Below, piece after piece: positions 8,938-17,872 of a stretch of DNA of 64,000 nt. The notes below the pieces were generated by a model. The model had not been told where the DNA came from, made no database searches, and saw only the letters and a program-made list of their open reading frames with translations. Numbering within the stretch: position 1 is the first letter of the stretch; each line of letters begins with the position of its first letter. The position numbers and the translations under genes were made by a program. Source of the stretch: Verrucomicrobiia bacterium (GTDB lineage Bacteria; Verrucomicrobiota; Verrucomicrobiia; JABWAM01); the NCBI GenBank assembly GCA_028687435.1, contig JAQUAF010000001.1, positions 1-64,000 of the forward strand. The letters are read 5' to 3'.

Positions 8938-9350
8938 GTCCTGATTCCGCCCAACCCGCGCCAGCCGCCGCCCCGTCCTCCCCCGCAGCGCCCGCTCCGG
9001 CGCCCGCTCCGGCGCCAGCTGCGGTGCCGGCCGCTTCCACCCCGCCTTCGGCTGACATTTCCCTTTCCCGATTAATCTACCCCTTCTGGCTGCTCATTCT
9101 TGCCCTCAATCTTCTGGTGCTTTTCCTGCTTCATTCCACGTGGGTCGCCAACGCAAAAAGCCGCCAGGAAAAAAATGAAATCACCCAGCAAATCGCGCAA
9201 GCCAGGGTCAATGCTGAAAATGCCCGTGTGGTGCAAAGCGTTCTCGAACGTCTCGCCGGCGAATTGCTCTTCCTTGCCGACAGTGATCAGGATATCAGAA
9301 GGCTGGTGGACAAATATCAAATCAAAAAGGGATCGTCGGAATCCCGTTGA
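8934..9350 (+). CDS. bitopic membrane protein with Ala/Pro-rich N-terminus
   Basis: This product of 138 aa begins with about 40 residues of Ala/Pro/Ser low complexity, including a repeated PAPAP block. One membrane segment follows (about 48-70, YPFWLLILALNLLVLFLLH), then a helical, probably coiled-coil C-terminus (KNEITQQIAQARVNAENARV). The layout matches the preceding gene, with which it shares a 4-nt ATGA overlap, so the pair is likely made in fixed ratio. The charge pattern suggests that the Pro-rich tail is cytoplasmic and the coiled coil periplasmic, or the reverse. Function unknown. Confidence 0.75.
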   Translation: MSPDSAQPAPAAAPSSPAAPAPAPAPAPAAVPAASTPPSADISLSRLIYPFWLLILALNLLVLFLLHSTWVANAKSRQEKNEITQQIAQARVNAENARVVQSVLERLAGELLFLADSDQDIRRLVDKYQIKKGSSESR

Positions 9351-9362
9351 TCGATTGTCGCT

Positions 9363-9391
9363 TTGTCAAAAGACATTTTTTCTGCTAAACT
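9363..9391 (+). promoter_or_regulatory. promoter of the discoidin-like gene
   Basis: TTGTCA (9363-9368), 17 bp spacer, TAAACT (9386-9391). The -10 ends 9 bp before the ATG at 9401, and there is no Shine-Dalgarno sequence, so the message is predicted to be leaderless. Confidence 0.6.
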
Positions 9392-9400
9392 AAATCCAAT

Positions 9401-10810
9401 ATGAAGACCGCCCTCCAAAGGATGCTGGCGTTTTCAATGTTGTTGTTTTGTCTGGCAGACCCGCAAACGATCCGGGCTGAAACCGGCGTGGAGATTGTTC
9501 CGCTGCCCGTTTCCCTGGACATGGTTGACCGCCACTTTTCGTGGGACGAATGCAGCCTGGTCACCGGCGCCCGCATCGCCCAATTGCCGGTCAAGGACCA
9601 GCCCGCATTGGAACCGATGGAAGTCGAGCAGATCATTGATTCCGATTTTTGCTCCGGTCCCACCCTGCCCGCGAGGGGGGAATTCCTGTTTCTGATCAAC
9701 CTCAACAAAATCAGCAGAATCCGATCCATTGCCATTGCCGGAGTCTTGCAGGACATGATCATCTCCGTGCGCGCCACGGACCAGTTCATTTCGCCTGCGG
9801 AAAAGGGATGGAGAGCCGTGCTGGAGGAACGTCCGCTCTTTTCCCCAAGCGTCACTCTTCAGATTCAACCCCGATCCATTCTGCAAATAATGGTTTCGAT
9901 CCGCACAAACTCAGCCCAGCCTGAGTTTGCCCCGGCAATCTACGATCTTTCCGTGTTTGGCGAACACGATGTGCGCGAATTCGAACTTCTCTCCGGCAAG
10001 ACATCCCAGGAAATGAGGGCCGCCGGGCCGGGGATGGCAGCCGCCGGTAATTTGCGCGATTCCACATCCATCTTCAATCTGGCCGGCATGCATGCGCATG
10101 CCCGGGTTGCCTATATTTCCGCCTCCGTCAAGCCCGACCATGCCTTTGCCCTCAACGATGGCAACCCCTCCACCTACTGCCCATTCGACACCCGCAAGAC
10201 CGAATCGGTGGCCGTTCTTGACCTGAACCAAATCCGCAATCTGCGCCGCATCAGCATCGTCCATTCCCAGCGTCCCGGGGAAATCCGCTGTTATGCCCCA
10301 AAGGAATTGCCTTGGGAATACCGCCCCCAGACAAAACTGGCCTGGCTGCTGGCATCTTCCAGTTCGGACGTCCCTTTCCTGGCGCAGTTGGGTTTGAACC
10401 CGGCAAAATCGGATCGTCCTGAAAATCTCCAAATCGCCCCTTCTGTTTTTGACTCGATGCCCCAAATTGGCTCCGCCCGGACAGATCTTTACAAGTTCTC
10501 GCGCGTCAACGCCCCCCAGAACATCCAGGGACGCTATCTGGTGGTGCGTTATACCAATCCCCAAGTTGATTCGACCGGCGATTTGCGTATTTATGATGTG
10601 AACGCCTTTGGCGATTACCGCCCCGCCGAATTCACCCTGGCGCCGCGCGAACTGCCCCCCATCCAGGCGGACGCCCTGATCACCGCGCCAAATCCGCAGA
10701 CAACATCAGGCGCAACCACCGATGCGACAACCGGGGATGCAAACAGTGTCGATCTGACCAAACTTGGAGTGTTCTCCGCCCCGATGCCCGCCAGTCCTTC
10801 CACCCCCTGA
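9401..10810 (+). CDS. secreted protein with discoidin-like (galactose-binding-fold) regions
   Basis: The 469 aa protein starts with a signal peptide (MKTALQRMLAFSMLLFCLA, cleavage near TIRAET). Two regions resemble F5/8-type-C (discoidin) folds: about residues 30-190, and about 225-410 with the typical DGNPSTYCPFDTRKTES block followed by VAVLDLNQIRNLRRISIVHS. Such folds bind sugars or surfaces. The C-terminus is Pro/Thr-rich. No catalytic motif is visible. It follows the two bitopic coiled-coil genes and precedes a C39-like peptidase, which suggests a surface-associated cluster, but no direct link to the exopolysaccharide operon is shown. The domain call rests on local motifs only. Confidence 0.6.
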   Translation: MKTALQRMLAFSMLLFCLADPQTIRAETGVEIVPLPVSLDMVDRHFSWDECSLVTGARIAQLPVKDQPALEPMEVEQIIDSDFCSGPTLPARGEFLFLINLNKISRIRSIAIAGVLQDMIISVRATDQFISPAEKGWRAVLEERPLFSPSVTLQIQPRSILQIMVSIRTNSAQPEFAPAIYDLSVFGEHDVREFELLSGKTSQEMRAAGPGMAAAGNLRDSTSIFNLAGMHAHARVAYISASVKPDHAFALNDGNPSTYCPFDTRKTESVAVLDLNQIRNLRRISIVHSQRPGEIRCYAPKELPWEYRPQTKLAWLLASSSSDVPFLAQLGLNPAKSDRPENLQIAPSVFDSMPQIGSARTDLYKFSRVNAPQNIQGRYLVVRYTNPQVDSTGDLRIYDVNAFGDYRPAEFTLAPRELPPIQADALITAPNPQTTSGATTDATTGDANSVDLTKLGVFSAPMPASPSTP

Positions 10811-10866
10811 AAATCAGGTTGTCTGCCGCATGCGGGCGGCGTAAAATGCATCCTTGTATTTGGGAC

Positions 10867-10876
10867 GGGACGTCCC
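10867..10876. promoter_or_regulatory. perfect 10-bp palindrome upstream of the C39-like peptidase gene
   Basis: GGGACGTCCC lies between a possible -35 (TTGGGA, 10860-10865) and a possible -10 (CAGATT, 10883-10888), where an operator would sit. The -10 is 14 bp before the chosen ATG at 10903. The promoter match is modest and no regulator is implied. Confidence 0.3.
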
Positions 10877-10902
10877 TTCCTTCAGATTCCTCCAATCACT
10901 CC

Positions 10903-12516
10903 ATGAAAATCAATCTGTTCATCATCCTTTTTTCCATGGGCTTGATTCTCTCAAATGCCCAGGACAATCCTTCCAGCCGGTCGGTTGTGGTCGCCTCATC
11001 CATACCGGCCTTCCGCGTCACGGATCTTTCCAGTGAGATCGGTTCTTTGAAGTCCGGCTCCAAACTTGAAGTCGCCGGCAAGCTTCCCGGCGGCACACAC
11101 TACCGTGTGACTTACATCAATCCTGAAACCGGCTTGCCCATGCAACTCGGCTGCAAAATCAGCGACATTGATCCATTGCTTGGCGCCCCCTCCGGGACAT
11201 CGCCCGCGCCCGTCCCTCCTCCCGGCGAAAAAACACCCCCTCTCCCCGCTCCCCCGCCCGAGGACAACGCCGTGTCATCAAAAAGCCGGAATGCTATCGA
11301 CACTCCGGCAGCCTCCACCCCAAACACACCGCCAGCCGCCCCTTCCCGGGAAACAAACAAGCCGATCCTTCCCCGGATCTCCTCCTCTCTTTTTCTGAAT
11401 GATCGTCCCTTTGACGAATCCGCCTCCGCCATGGCCGCACGCTGCAGGCTGCCCTCCGAAGCCAAAACAAAATCCCTGTCCAGCTTCCGCGCTTACAAAC
11501 CGGGTTTCGAATGTTTTGGAATCAAACCCAACATGGCGGCTGTTTACGGAGATCCCGACTGCGTTTCGGAAATCAATCTCGTTTTCTCCAATACCGGCGA
11601 TTCCATAGGTCAAATCGAAGACGATTCCAAACGCTCCCAGCTTGTCGCCAAGGCCATGCCCGGATTTAAAAAGGAATTTAAGGAACAGGAGGAAATCCTG
11701 GAGAAAAACCTCACGGAACTCCTTGGAAAAAGCGTCAAACAACAACTCGGCGCGGGAAACAACCGCGAATATGCACAGCGTTGGGATCGCGAGAGCGGAG
11801 TGACCCTCCTGCTCACGGTTTTGCCCCAGAAAATGATCGCTTTGCGGGTCTGGAAGAAAAACGTCGCGGATCGCAAGGGCATGCTCAAACCCCTCTCCGA
11901 CGCCGAACTTCGCGCCGCCTGTTCGATGAATGTGGAAAAACGCCCCAATGGCGATGTGGTGGTGACGGAAATTCCAATGATTGACCAGGGTCCCAAGGGA
12001 TACTGTGTGCCGGCCACATACGAACGCGTCCTCCGTTATCTGGGCATGTGGGGCGATATGTACACCCTGGCCATGAATGGCCAGACCCAACTGGGCGGCG
12101 GCACCTGCCTCAGTGACATCAACGGCGCTGTTGCCATCATTCTCTCCCAGGCCGGACGCCGCTTCCAAAGTCTTCCACAAATGGATGTCATCCCGGTCAA
12201 AAAATACATCGACATGGGCATCCCCGTCATCTGGTCATGCCACATCGTAAAAGCCTGCGAAACCCAGGCTGGGGAAAACACATACGAACGCAGACGCGCC
12301 TCTCCCGAGGAATGGAAAAAGAAAATTCGCTCCCAAAAACCACCCGCTGGACAGATAAACGAAAACAGGGGACACGTCCGCCTCATCACCGGCTACAACA
12401 GCGCAACCCGCGAAATCTGTTTTTCGGACAGTTGGGGCGCCGACCATGCCGAAAGCTGGATCCCGGTGAAAACCGCAAGATTCATCACAAAAAGCCTGGA
12501 AGCCATCATGTGGTGA
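10903..12516 (+). CDS. secreted C39-like cysteine peptidase
   Basis: The start at 10903 gives a signal peptide (MKINLFIILFSMGLILSNAQ); the longer in-frame reading from 10819 has no such feature. The protein has 537 aa. Residues ~25-100 form a small beta-rich (SH3-like) part. A Pro/Ser-rich linker follows, and the C-terminal third is a C39-like papain-fold peptidase. Its catalytic Cys368 lies in QGPKGYCVPATYERVL with the oxyanion Gln362. His491 is in GHVRLITGYN and Asp509 in FSDSWG. Because the domain is not fused to an ABC transporter, it is more like the secreted peptidase_C39_2 group than a bacteriocin exporter. The substrate is unknown. It is the last gene of the small surface-protein cluster. 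Confidence 0.75.
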   Translation: MKINLFIILFSMGLILSNAQDNPSSRSVVVASSIPAFRVTDLSSEIGSLKSGSKLEVAGKLPGGTHYRVTYINPETGLPMQLGCKISDIDPLLGAPSGTSPAPVPPPGEKTPPLPAPPPEDNAVSSKSRNAIDTPAASTPNTPPAAPSRETNKPILPRISSSLFLNDRPFDESASAMAARCRLPSEAKTKSLSSFRAYKPGFECFGIKPNMAAVYGDPDCVSEINLVFSNTGDSIGQIEDDSKRSQLVAKAMPGFKKEFKEQEEILEKNLTELLGKSVKQQLGAGNNREYAQRWDRESGVTLLLTVLPQKMIALRVWKKNVADRKGMLKPLSDAELRAACSMNVEKRPNGDVVVTEIPMIDQGPKGYCVPATYERVLRYLGMWGDMYTLAMNGQTQLGGGTCLSDINGAVAIILSQAGRRFQSLPQMDVIPVKKYIDMGIPVIWSCHIVKACETQAGENTYERRRASPEEWKKKIRSQKPPAGQINENRGHVRLITGYNSATREICFSDSWGADHAESWIPVKTARFITKSLEAIMW

Positions 12517-12565
12517 AGATCTTTCCGGCTTTACAACCCCTCTGCTGTTGCCGGAGAATTGCCCC

Positions 12566-14083
12566 ATGTCCAAGAACTTCCTGCGTCTCAAATCCTGCGA
12601 TCAAATCCAACAGTCTTCCGAAGCCAAAGGCGCCCAGTTGCACAGGGCCATCGGTCCCGTTGAACTGGTGATGCTGGGCATTGGCGCAATCATCGGCGCG
12701 GGCATTTTTGTGATCACTGGCACCGCCGCGGCCGGCGACATCGACGCCGCCGGCCACATCATCCGTTATCCCGCAGGCCCGGCCATCACCCTGAGTTTCA
12801 TCCTCACCGCCATCGGATGCCTGTGTTGCGCCCTGTGTTACGCGGAACTGGCCGCCATGATCCCCATCTCCGGGAGCGCCTACACCTACGCTTATGTCAG
12901 CATGGGGGAGATCTTCGCGTGGTTGATCGGATGGGATTTGCTTCTGGAATACACCTTCGACGCCGCAACCATTTCCGTCGGCTGGTCCGGCTACATGAAC
13001 GAACTGCTTAAAAACATTTTTCACATCCATCTGCCGGAGTATTTGCAAACCCCGACGTTTCACGCCCTGCTGAATCCCTCCGCGCATTCCCAATACCCTC
13101 ATTTGCTGGGAATGCCCCTGGCCGTCAACCTCCCTGCGGTGTTTATCATCGCCCTGATGGGGTCGCTGTTGATCCGCGGGGTGCGCGAATCCACGCGCTT
13201 CAACAACATCATTGTTGCCATGAAATTGGTTGTCGTCCTTGTTTTTGTGGTGGTCGGCGCTTTTTACATCAAACCCTCCAATTGGTCACCCTTCATGCCC
13301 TACGGCATCAAGGGGGTTTTGTCGGGCGCAGCCCTGATTTTCTTCGCCTACATTGGATTTGACGCCCTTTCCACCACCGCCGAGGAAGTCCGCAATCCAT
13401 CCCGCGATCTTCCCCTGGGCATCCTCGGCTCGCTGGCTGTCTGCACTCTGCTTTACGTGGTGGTGGCCGGCATCCTCACCGGCATGGTTCCCTACTCAAT
13501 CCTCAACACACCGGAACCGGTGGCCACCGCCCTTCACCATGTTGGCTTGGATTTTCTTGGCACCTACATCGTTTCCGTCGGCGCGGTGATCGCCCTCACA
13601 TCCGCGCTTTTGATGATGATCCTCGGGCAACCCCGCATCATTTTTGCCATGGCCCGGGATGGCTTTCTGCCAAAAATCCTCGCATGGGTGCATCCCCGCT
13701 ACCGCACCCCGTTCTGGCCCACGATCATCTCCACCCTTTTCATCATGTTGCTGGCCGGCATGTGCGACCTGAGCCATGTGGCCTCGCTTTGCAACGCCGG
13801 CACGCTCACCGCATTCATCATGGTGGCCTTGGGCGTCATCATTCTCCGCCGCCAACAGCCCGGTCGCCCCAGAAAATTCCGCATGCCATGGGTCCCCTTT
13901 TTGCCCATTGTCGGCATCGCGGTCTGCGCCCTGCTGATCCTCTCCCTCCCCAATGCCGCGCTGTGGGGTTTTCTCATCTGGAACACCATCGGCATGGTCA
14001 TTTACCTCTCCTACGGACGCCATCATACCCACTACGACAATCCGGCGCCCATCAAGGAAAACAACGCATCCGGCCAGCCATGA
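12566..14083 (+). CDS. APC-family amino acid permease
   Basis: This protein of 506 aa has about 12 membrane segments. Its first helix has the APC signature IGAIIGAGIFVITGTAA (near residue 35), part of the substrate-binding unwound region. Later segments include FFAYIGFDALSTTAEEVRNPSRDLP, typical of the cationic amino acid transporter (CAT/YfnA) branch. It imports amino acids using the ion gradient; the exact substrate cannot be read from sequence. The start at 12566 (MSKNFLRLK) has GGAG 9 nt upstream and is preferred to 12548. It stands alone between the C39-like gene and the NtrC-type regulator. Confidence 0.9.
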   Translation: MSKNFLRLKSCDQIQQSSEAKGAQLHRAIGPVELVMLGIGAIIGAGIFVITGTAAAGDIDAAGHIIRYPAGPAITLSFILTAIGCLCCALCYAELAAMIPISGSAYTYAYVSMGEIFAWLIGWDLLLEYTFDAATISVGWSGYMNELLKNIFHIHLPEYLQTPTFHALLNPSAHSQYPHLLGMPLAVNLPAVFIIALMGSLLIRGVRESTRFNNIIVAMKLVVVLVFVVVGAFYIKPSNWSPFMPYGIKGVLSGAALIFFAYIGFDALSTTAEEVRNPSRDLPLGILGSLAVCTLLYVVVAGILTGMVPYSILNTPEPVATALHHVGLDFLGTYIVSVGAVIALTSALLMMILGQPRIIFAMARDGFLPKILAWVHPRYRTPFWPTIISTLFIMLLAGMCDLSHVASLCNAGTLTAFIMVALGVIILRRQQPGRPRKFRMPWVPFLPIVGIAVCALLILSLPNAALWGFLIWNTIGMVIYLSYGRHHTHYDNPAPIKENNASGQP

Positions 14084-14150
14084 TGCGATTCGACTCGCGC
14101 GGTTTTCCCCACCTTGAATTTTGAACCTTGAATCAAAACGCATCTTTGTT

Positions 14151-14178
14151 TTGACTTTCCCGCCTGTCTGAAGAAACT
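14151..14178 (+). promoter_or_regulatory. promoter of the NtrC-type regulator gene
   Basis: TTGACT (14151-14156), 16 bp spacer, GAAACT (14173-14178), ending 9 bp before the ATG at 14188. No ribosome binding site lies between them. Confidence 0.45.
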
Positions 14179-14187
14179 TGGCTGGAC

Positions 14188-15585
14188 ATGAACCCCACCC
14201 TGCTCATCGTCGATGATGAAAAAGCCTCCCGCGAAGGGCTTCGCGCCGCATTGGAGGAACGTTACGACGTTTATCTGGCGGAGGACGCCCGGACCGCCGC
14301 CGACATCCTCAACAGCGAGAAGGTGGACGTCCTGCTTTCCGACCTGCGCATGCCCGGCGACGACGGCCTCAAGCTCATCCAGTTGGCCAAAAAACAGCCC
14401 TCCCCTCCCATCTGCGTCCTCATGACCGCCTATGGTTCCGAGGAACTGGCCGTCAACGCAATGAAACAAGGCGCCGACGACTACATTGCCAAGGGCCACC
14501 TTCAACTCGACGAACTCGAATTGCGCATCGGGCGGCTCCTCAAATCACGGGGTTTGGAAACCGAAAACCAGCAGCTCCGGCAGCAACTCGACCGCCGTTA
14601 CGGTCTGCATTCGATCATCGGCGATTCCGCCCCCATCCGGCAGGTTCTGGAAACCGCCCGCCAGGTTGCCTCGTCCCGGGCCACCATTCTTATCGAAGGC
14701 GAAAGCGGCACCGGCAAGGAACTTATCGCCCAGGCCATCCACCAGCTCAGCCCGCGTTCCCGCCAGCGTTTCGTGGCGGTTCATTGCGCATCGCTCTCCT
14801 CCAATCTCCTCGAAAGCGAACTCTTCGGCCACGAAAAAGGCGCCTTTACAGGCGCGGTCGAACGGCGGCAGGGACGCTTTGAACTGGCCGACGGCGGCAC
14901 CCTCTTCCTGGACGAAATCGGCGAAATCGACGCCGGCATCCAGGTCAAAATCCTGCGTGTCCTGGAAACCCGGGTATTCGAACGCGTCGGCGGCAACCGC
15001 AGCATCCAGACCGATGCCCGGGTCATCGCCGCCACCAACCGCAACCTGCGGCAGATGACTGCCGAGGGGTCCTTCCGGCAGGATCTCTTCTTCCGCCTCA
15101 ATGTCATCGCCATCCGCATGCCGCCCCTGCGAGAACGGCTGGATGACATCCCCCTGCTGGCCAATCATTTTCTCAAGGAATTCAACCGGGAAAACTCCAA
15201 AAACATCCGTGCCATCGAACCGGCGGTTCTCCATGCCTTTCTCCGCTACAACTGGCCCGGCAATATCCGCGAATTGCGAAACGTCATCAATCGCATGGTG
15301 GTCCTTTGCCGGGGCAGCCAGTTGACCATGGCTGATGTGCCGGAGGAACTGACGCGCCCGGGCGCATCCCCCCTCCAAAAATCGCCCGCCTCGGCGCCGC
15401 CTCCGCCCGATTCCCTGAACCTTGCCGAGATGGAACACCGCCTCATCCAGGCCGCCATGGAAAAAACCGGCGGCAATGTCAGCCACGCCGCGGTGCTGCT
15501 CGGCATCAGCCGCCGCACCCTGCATCGCAAACTCAACGAAACAAGCGTCCCGTCAAATGAATCCGCATCACCCTCCGCAACCTGA
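14188..15585 (+). CDS. sigma-54-dependent response regulator, NtrC family
   Basis: This protein of 465 aa has three classic domains. The receiver (1-120) has the acidic pair Asp9/Asp10 and phosphoacceptor Asp52 in LLSDLRMPG. The AAA+ domain (about 140-370) has Walker A GESGTGKE at 171-178 and the sigma-54 contact loop GAFTGA at 218-223. The C-terminal Fis-type helix-turn-helix contains NVSHAAVLLGISRRTLHRKL. Intact GAFTGA means that it should activate sigma-54 promoters. No sensor kinase gene is adjacent, so it is an orphan in this window and its targets are unknown. Confidence 0.95.
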   Translation: MNPTLLIVDDEKASREGLRAALEERYDVYLAEDARTAADILNSEKVDVLLSDLRMPGDDGLKLIQLAKKQPSPPICVLMTAYGSEELAVNAMKQGADDYIAKGHLQLDELELRIGRLLKSRGLETENQQLRQQLDRRYGLHSIIGDSAPIRQVLETARQVASSRATILIEGESGTGKELIAQAIHQLSPRSRQRFVAVHCASLSSNLLESELFGHEKGAFTGAVERRQGRFELADGGTLFLDEIGEIDAGIQVKILRVLETRVFERVGGNRSIQTDARVIAATNRNLRQMTAEGSFRQDLFFRLNVIAIRMPPLRERLDDIPLLANHFLKEFNRENSKNIRAIEPAVLHAFLRYNWPGNIRELRNVINRMVVLCRGSQLTMADVPEELTRPGASPLQKSPASAPPPPDSLNLAEMEHRLIQAAMEKTGGNVSHAAVLLGISRRTLHRKLNETSVPSNESASPSAT

Positions 15586-15619
15586 CCATTCCCTCCACCT
15601 CCAACCCTTGAAACAAACC

Positions 15620-16036
15620 ATGAAACATTTCCTTTCAATTCTCGCCGTCATCCTCCTGGCCGCCGGCTGCACATCCCCCAGTCAACGCGCCAAGGACAGT
15701 CCTGAAATCTTCGGCAAAATCCCCCCTGCGCAAAAGGAAGCCGCGCTTCGCGGAGAAGTCTCCCCCGGCATGAATAAAAACGCCGTGCTGATCGCCCTGG
15801 GAAAACCAACCCGCAAAACCACCATCAACAACGACGGCCATGCGCAGGAAAAATGGATTTACACCGAAACGCGCACCGAATACATGCCCAACGTGGACCA
15901 CATCGCTTTTCGCTCGCCCAACGGCGCCAACGTCGTCACCACCGTCAGCCGCCCCATTCCCATCCCGGTCCCCCACGACGCCATCGAAATCATTTTCGAA
16001 AAAGACCAGGTCGTGAGTTGCACCCGCCTGCGTTGA
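15620..16036 (+). CDS. BamE/SmpA-like lipoprotein
   Basis: The product of 138 aa begins MKHFLSILAVILLAAGC, a signal peptide with lipobox LAAGC and lipid-acceptor Cys17. The following part contains GMNKNAVLIALGKPTRK followed by EKWIYTE. This is the helix-strand pattern of BamE/SmpA-type domains, in which a Gly-Met-x-x-x-x-V motif leads into a beta-sheet. Such proteins are outer-membrane lipoproteins, some of which assist barrel assembly; this one may simply share the fold. It starts 34 nt after the regulator gene. A longer reading from 15422 overlaps that gene and was discarded. Confidence 0.75.
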   Translation: MKHFLSILAVILLAAGCTSPSQRAKDSPEIFGKIPPAQKEAALRGEVSPGMNKNAVLIALGKPTRKTTINNDGHAQEKWIYTETRTEYMPNVDHIAFRSPNGANVVTTVSRPIPIPVPHDAIEIIFEKDQVVSCTRLR

Positions 16037-16084
16037 TTAAATTTTTTGATGGCTTTGTGATCCGCGGAAATCAAGAATGGGCTC

Positions 16085-16546
16085 ATGCAGATTTGCAGCA
16101 GCATGGAAATTTCCGCCCCGCCAGAAGACGTCTTCAAGATCATCTCCGACCTTGACGCATGGCCCCATCATCTGCCCCATTTCCGATGGATCCGGGTGAT
16201 GCAAAACCATCCCGACCATCAAATCGTGCGCATGGCCTGTTTCCGGAGCTGCATCCCCATTGATTGGGTGGTTCGCTACGAATCCATGCCCGGCAAAATG
16301 GAAATCCGTTTCACTCATCTCAAGTCCATCAATCGCGACCTGCAGGTGACATGGCGGGTCGAACCCTCAAAGACCCCCGGCCATTCCATTGTCACCACCA
16401 TCCACGATACCACCCCGCTCGTCCGCCGATGGGGAAAAACCGTGGTTGAACACCTGATCCGGCCTTTTTTCATCGACTATGTCGCCAAACGCGCCCTGCA
16501 AAGTTTTGCCCGTCATTTTGAGTTGAATCCGCCCACCATCCCATGA
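16085..16546 (+). CDS. SRPBCC (START-like) cyclase/lipid-binding protein
   Basis: This product of 153 aa has the polyketide-cyclase/dehydrase fold. It starts with a strand (MQICSSMEISAP), then PPEDVFKIISDLDAWPHHLPHF, the typical helix-loop motif of SRPBCC proteins. It ends with a long amphipathic helix (VEHLIRPFFIDYVAKRALQ). Family members are aromatases/cyclases of polyketide pathways or hydrophobic-ligand carriers. The stop overlaps the start of the ketosynthase gene (ATGA), so the two are coupled and may act on the same acyl or polyketide chain. The substrate is unknown. Confidence 0.75.
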   Translation: MQICSSMEISAPPEDVFKIISDLDAWPHHLPHFRWIRVMQNHPDHQIVRMACFRSCIPIDWVVRYESMPGKMEIRFTHLKSINRDLQVTWRVEPSKTPGHSIVTTIHDTTPLVRRWGKTVVEHLIRPFFIDYVAKRALQSFARHFELNPPTIP

Positions 16547-17835
16547 ACGCGCCACCTCGCCAGCGACGGGTTGTCATCACCGGCATGGGCGCCATCACTT
16601 GCGCGGGATTAAACAAGGAGGATCTCTGGGCCAGCCTTCTGTCCGGCAAAACAGGCATCGGCCCGTTGAAACGGTTTGCCCCCGTTTCCTGCCGCGCCCG
16701 TTGCGCAGGCGAAATAAACAATTTCGATCCGGCGCGGGAATTGGCGGGGCGGCGTTGCAAACGCATGGATCGCCACACCCAACTGGCTCTGGCATGCGCC
16801 TTGCATGCCTGTGCCGACGCCGGGCTTTCCGCCCAACCCCCGCCATCCCCCAATCCCCGCTGGGGCGCCAGCCTTGGCACGGCGCTGGGGGGCATTGCCG
16901 ACGCGGAACAACAACACGCCATTTTTCTCCGGGAAGGCCTGCGGGGAATCTCCGCCTGCCTGGCCATCCAGATTTACGGCGGCGCCAGTTCCAGCAATCT
17001 TTCCATCGAACTGGGTCTGAGGGGCCCCTGCTTTACATCCTCCAACAGCTGCGCATCCGGCGCAATCGCCATCGGCGAAGCCTTTCGCTATATCCGCGAC
17101 GGTTATGCGGACCTGATGGTGGCCGGCGGCGCCGAAGCCCCGCTTCAGCCCCTGACTTTTGGCGCTTTCGACCTCATTCACACCATGAGTTCCAATCCCG
17201 ATCCCCAAAACGCCTGCCGCCCCTTCGATGCCCAACGCGATGGTTTTGTCATGGCTGAAGGCGCTGCCATGCTGATTCTCGAAAGCGAGGAACACGCCCT
17301 GTCCCGAGGCGTCCAACCCTGCGCCGAACTTGCCGGATACAGCCTGAACAGCGACGCCCACCACATGACCGCATCCCTGCCCGGCGGCGAGGCGGCGGCT
17401 CGTTGCATGACCCAGGCGCTGCAGGATGCGGGTCTCACGCCCCGGGAAGTGGATTATGTGAATGCCCATGCCAGTTCCACCCCCATGAATGACCGGAATG
17501 AAACCCGCGCCATCAAACGGGCCTTTGGAAATCACGCCTCGCGGCTGGCCATCAGCGGCACCAAAGCCTGTTATGGACATCCCCTTGGCGCCAGCGGGGC
17601 GATCGAAACCGTCCTTTGCGCCATGGCCATCCGGCATCAATGCCTCCCCCCCACCTTGAACCTCCTCCATCCTGACCCCGACTGCGACCTGGATTATGTC
17701 CCTTTGACTCCCCGCTCCGCCCCCATCCGCTCCATTCTCAGCAATTCCTTCGGTTTTGGCGGCGTAAACGCCTGCCTGGTTCTTAAAAAAACAGGTCGAA
17801 TCCACCCGCCCTCTTTTCAAACCCATGCAACCTAG
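16543..17835 (+). CDS. beta-ketoacyl-ACP synthase (FabF/KAS II type)
   Basis: The 430 aa enzyme extends acyl chains by condensing malonyl-ACP. The catalytic triad is complete: Cys170 in SSNSCASGA, His309 in VNAHASSTP and His346 in GTKACYGHPLGASGA, so it is not a chain-length-factor (Cys-less) homologue. The N-terminus (RRVVITGMGAITCAG) and C-terminus (SNSFGFGGVNACLVLKK) are standard for FabF. It is coupled to an SRPBCC gene and no acpP, fabG or fabD lies in the window. It may therefore be a specialised ketosynthase rather than the housekeeping copy; that is inference. Confidence 0.9.
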   Translation: MNAPPRQRRVVITGMGAITCAGLNKEDLWASLLSGKTGIGPLKRFAPVSCRARCAGEINNFDPARELAGRRCKRMDRHTQLALACALHACADAGLSAQPPPSPNPRWGASLGTALGGIADAEQQHAIFLREGLRGISACLAIQIYGGASSSNLSIELGLRGPCFTSSNSCASGAIAIGEAFRYIRDGYADLMVAGGAEAPLQPLTFGAFDLIHTMSSNPDPQNACRPFDAQRDGFVMAEGAAMLILESEEHALSRGVQPCAELAGYSLNSDAHHMTASLPGGEAAARCMTQALQDAGLTPREVDYVNAHASSTPMNDRNETRAIKRAFGNHASRLAISGTKACYGHPLGASGAIETVLCAMAIRHQCLPPTLNLLHPDPDCDLDYVPLTPRSAPIRSILSNSFGFGGVNACLVLKKTGRIHPPSFQTHAT

Positions 17836-17837
17836 GA

Positions 17838-17866
17838 TTGACGCACCCCCTCCGGCGCATTAAGAA
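17838..17866 (+). promoter_or_regulatory. promoter of the STAS-Mla-RsbU-RsbW operon
   Basis: TTGACG (17838-17843), 17 bp spacer, TAAGAA (17861-17866), ending 6 bp before the ATG at 17873. It separates this operon from the ketosynthase gene, and it predicts a leaderless transcript. Confidence 0.55.
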
Positions 17867-17872
17867 TCTGCC

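Noticed and set aside
10819..10902. 28-codon extension of the C39-like gene
   Set aside because: It would place a polar stretch before the signal peptide. The ATG at 10903 gives a clean signal.
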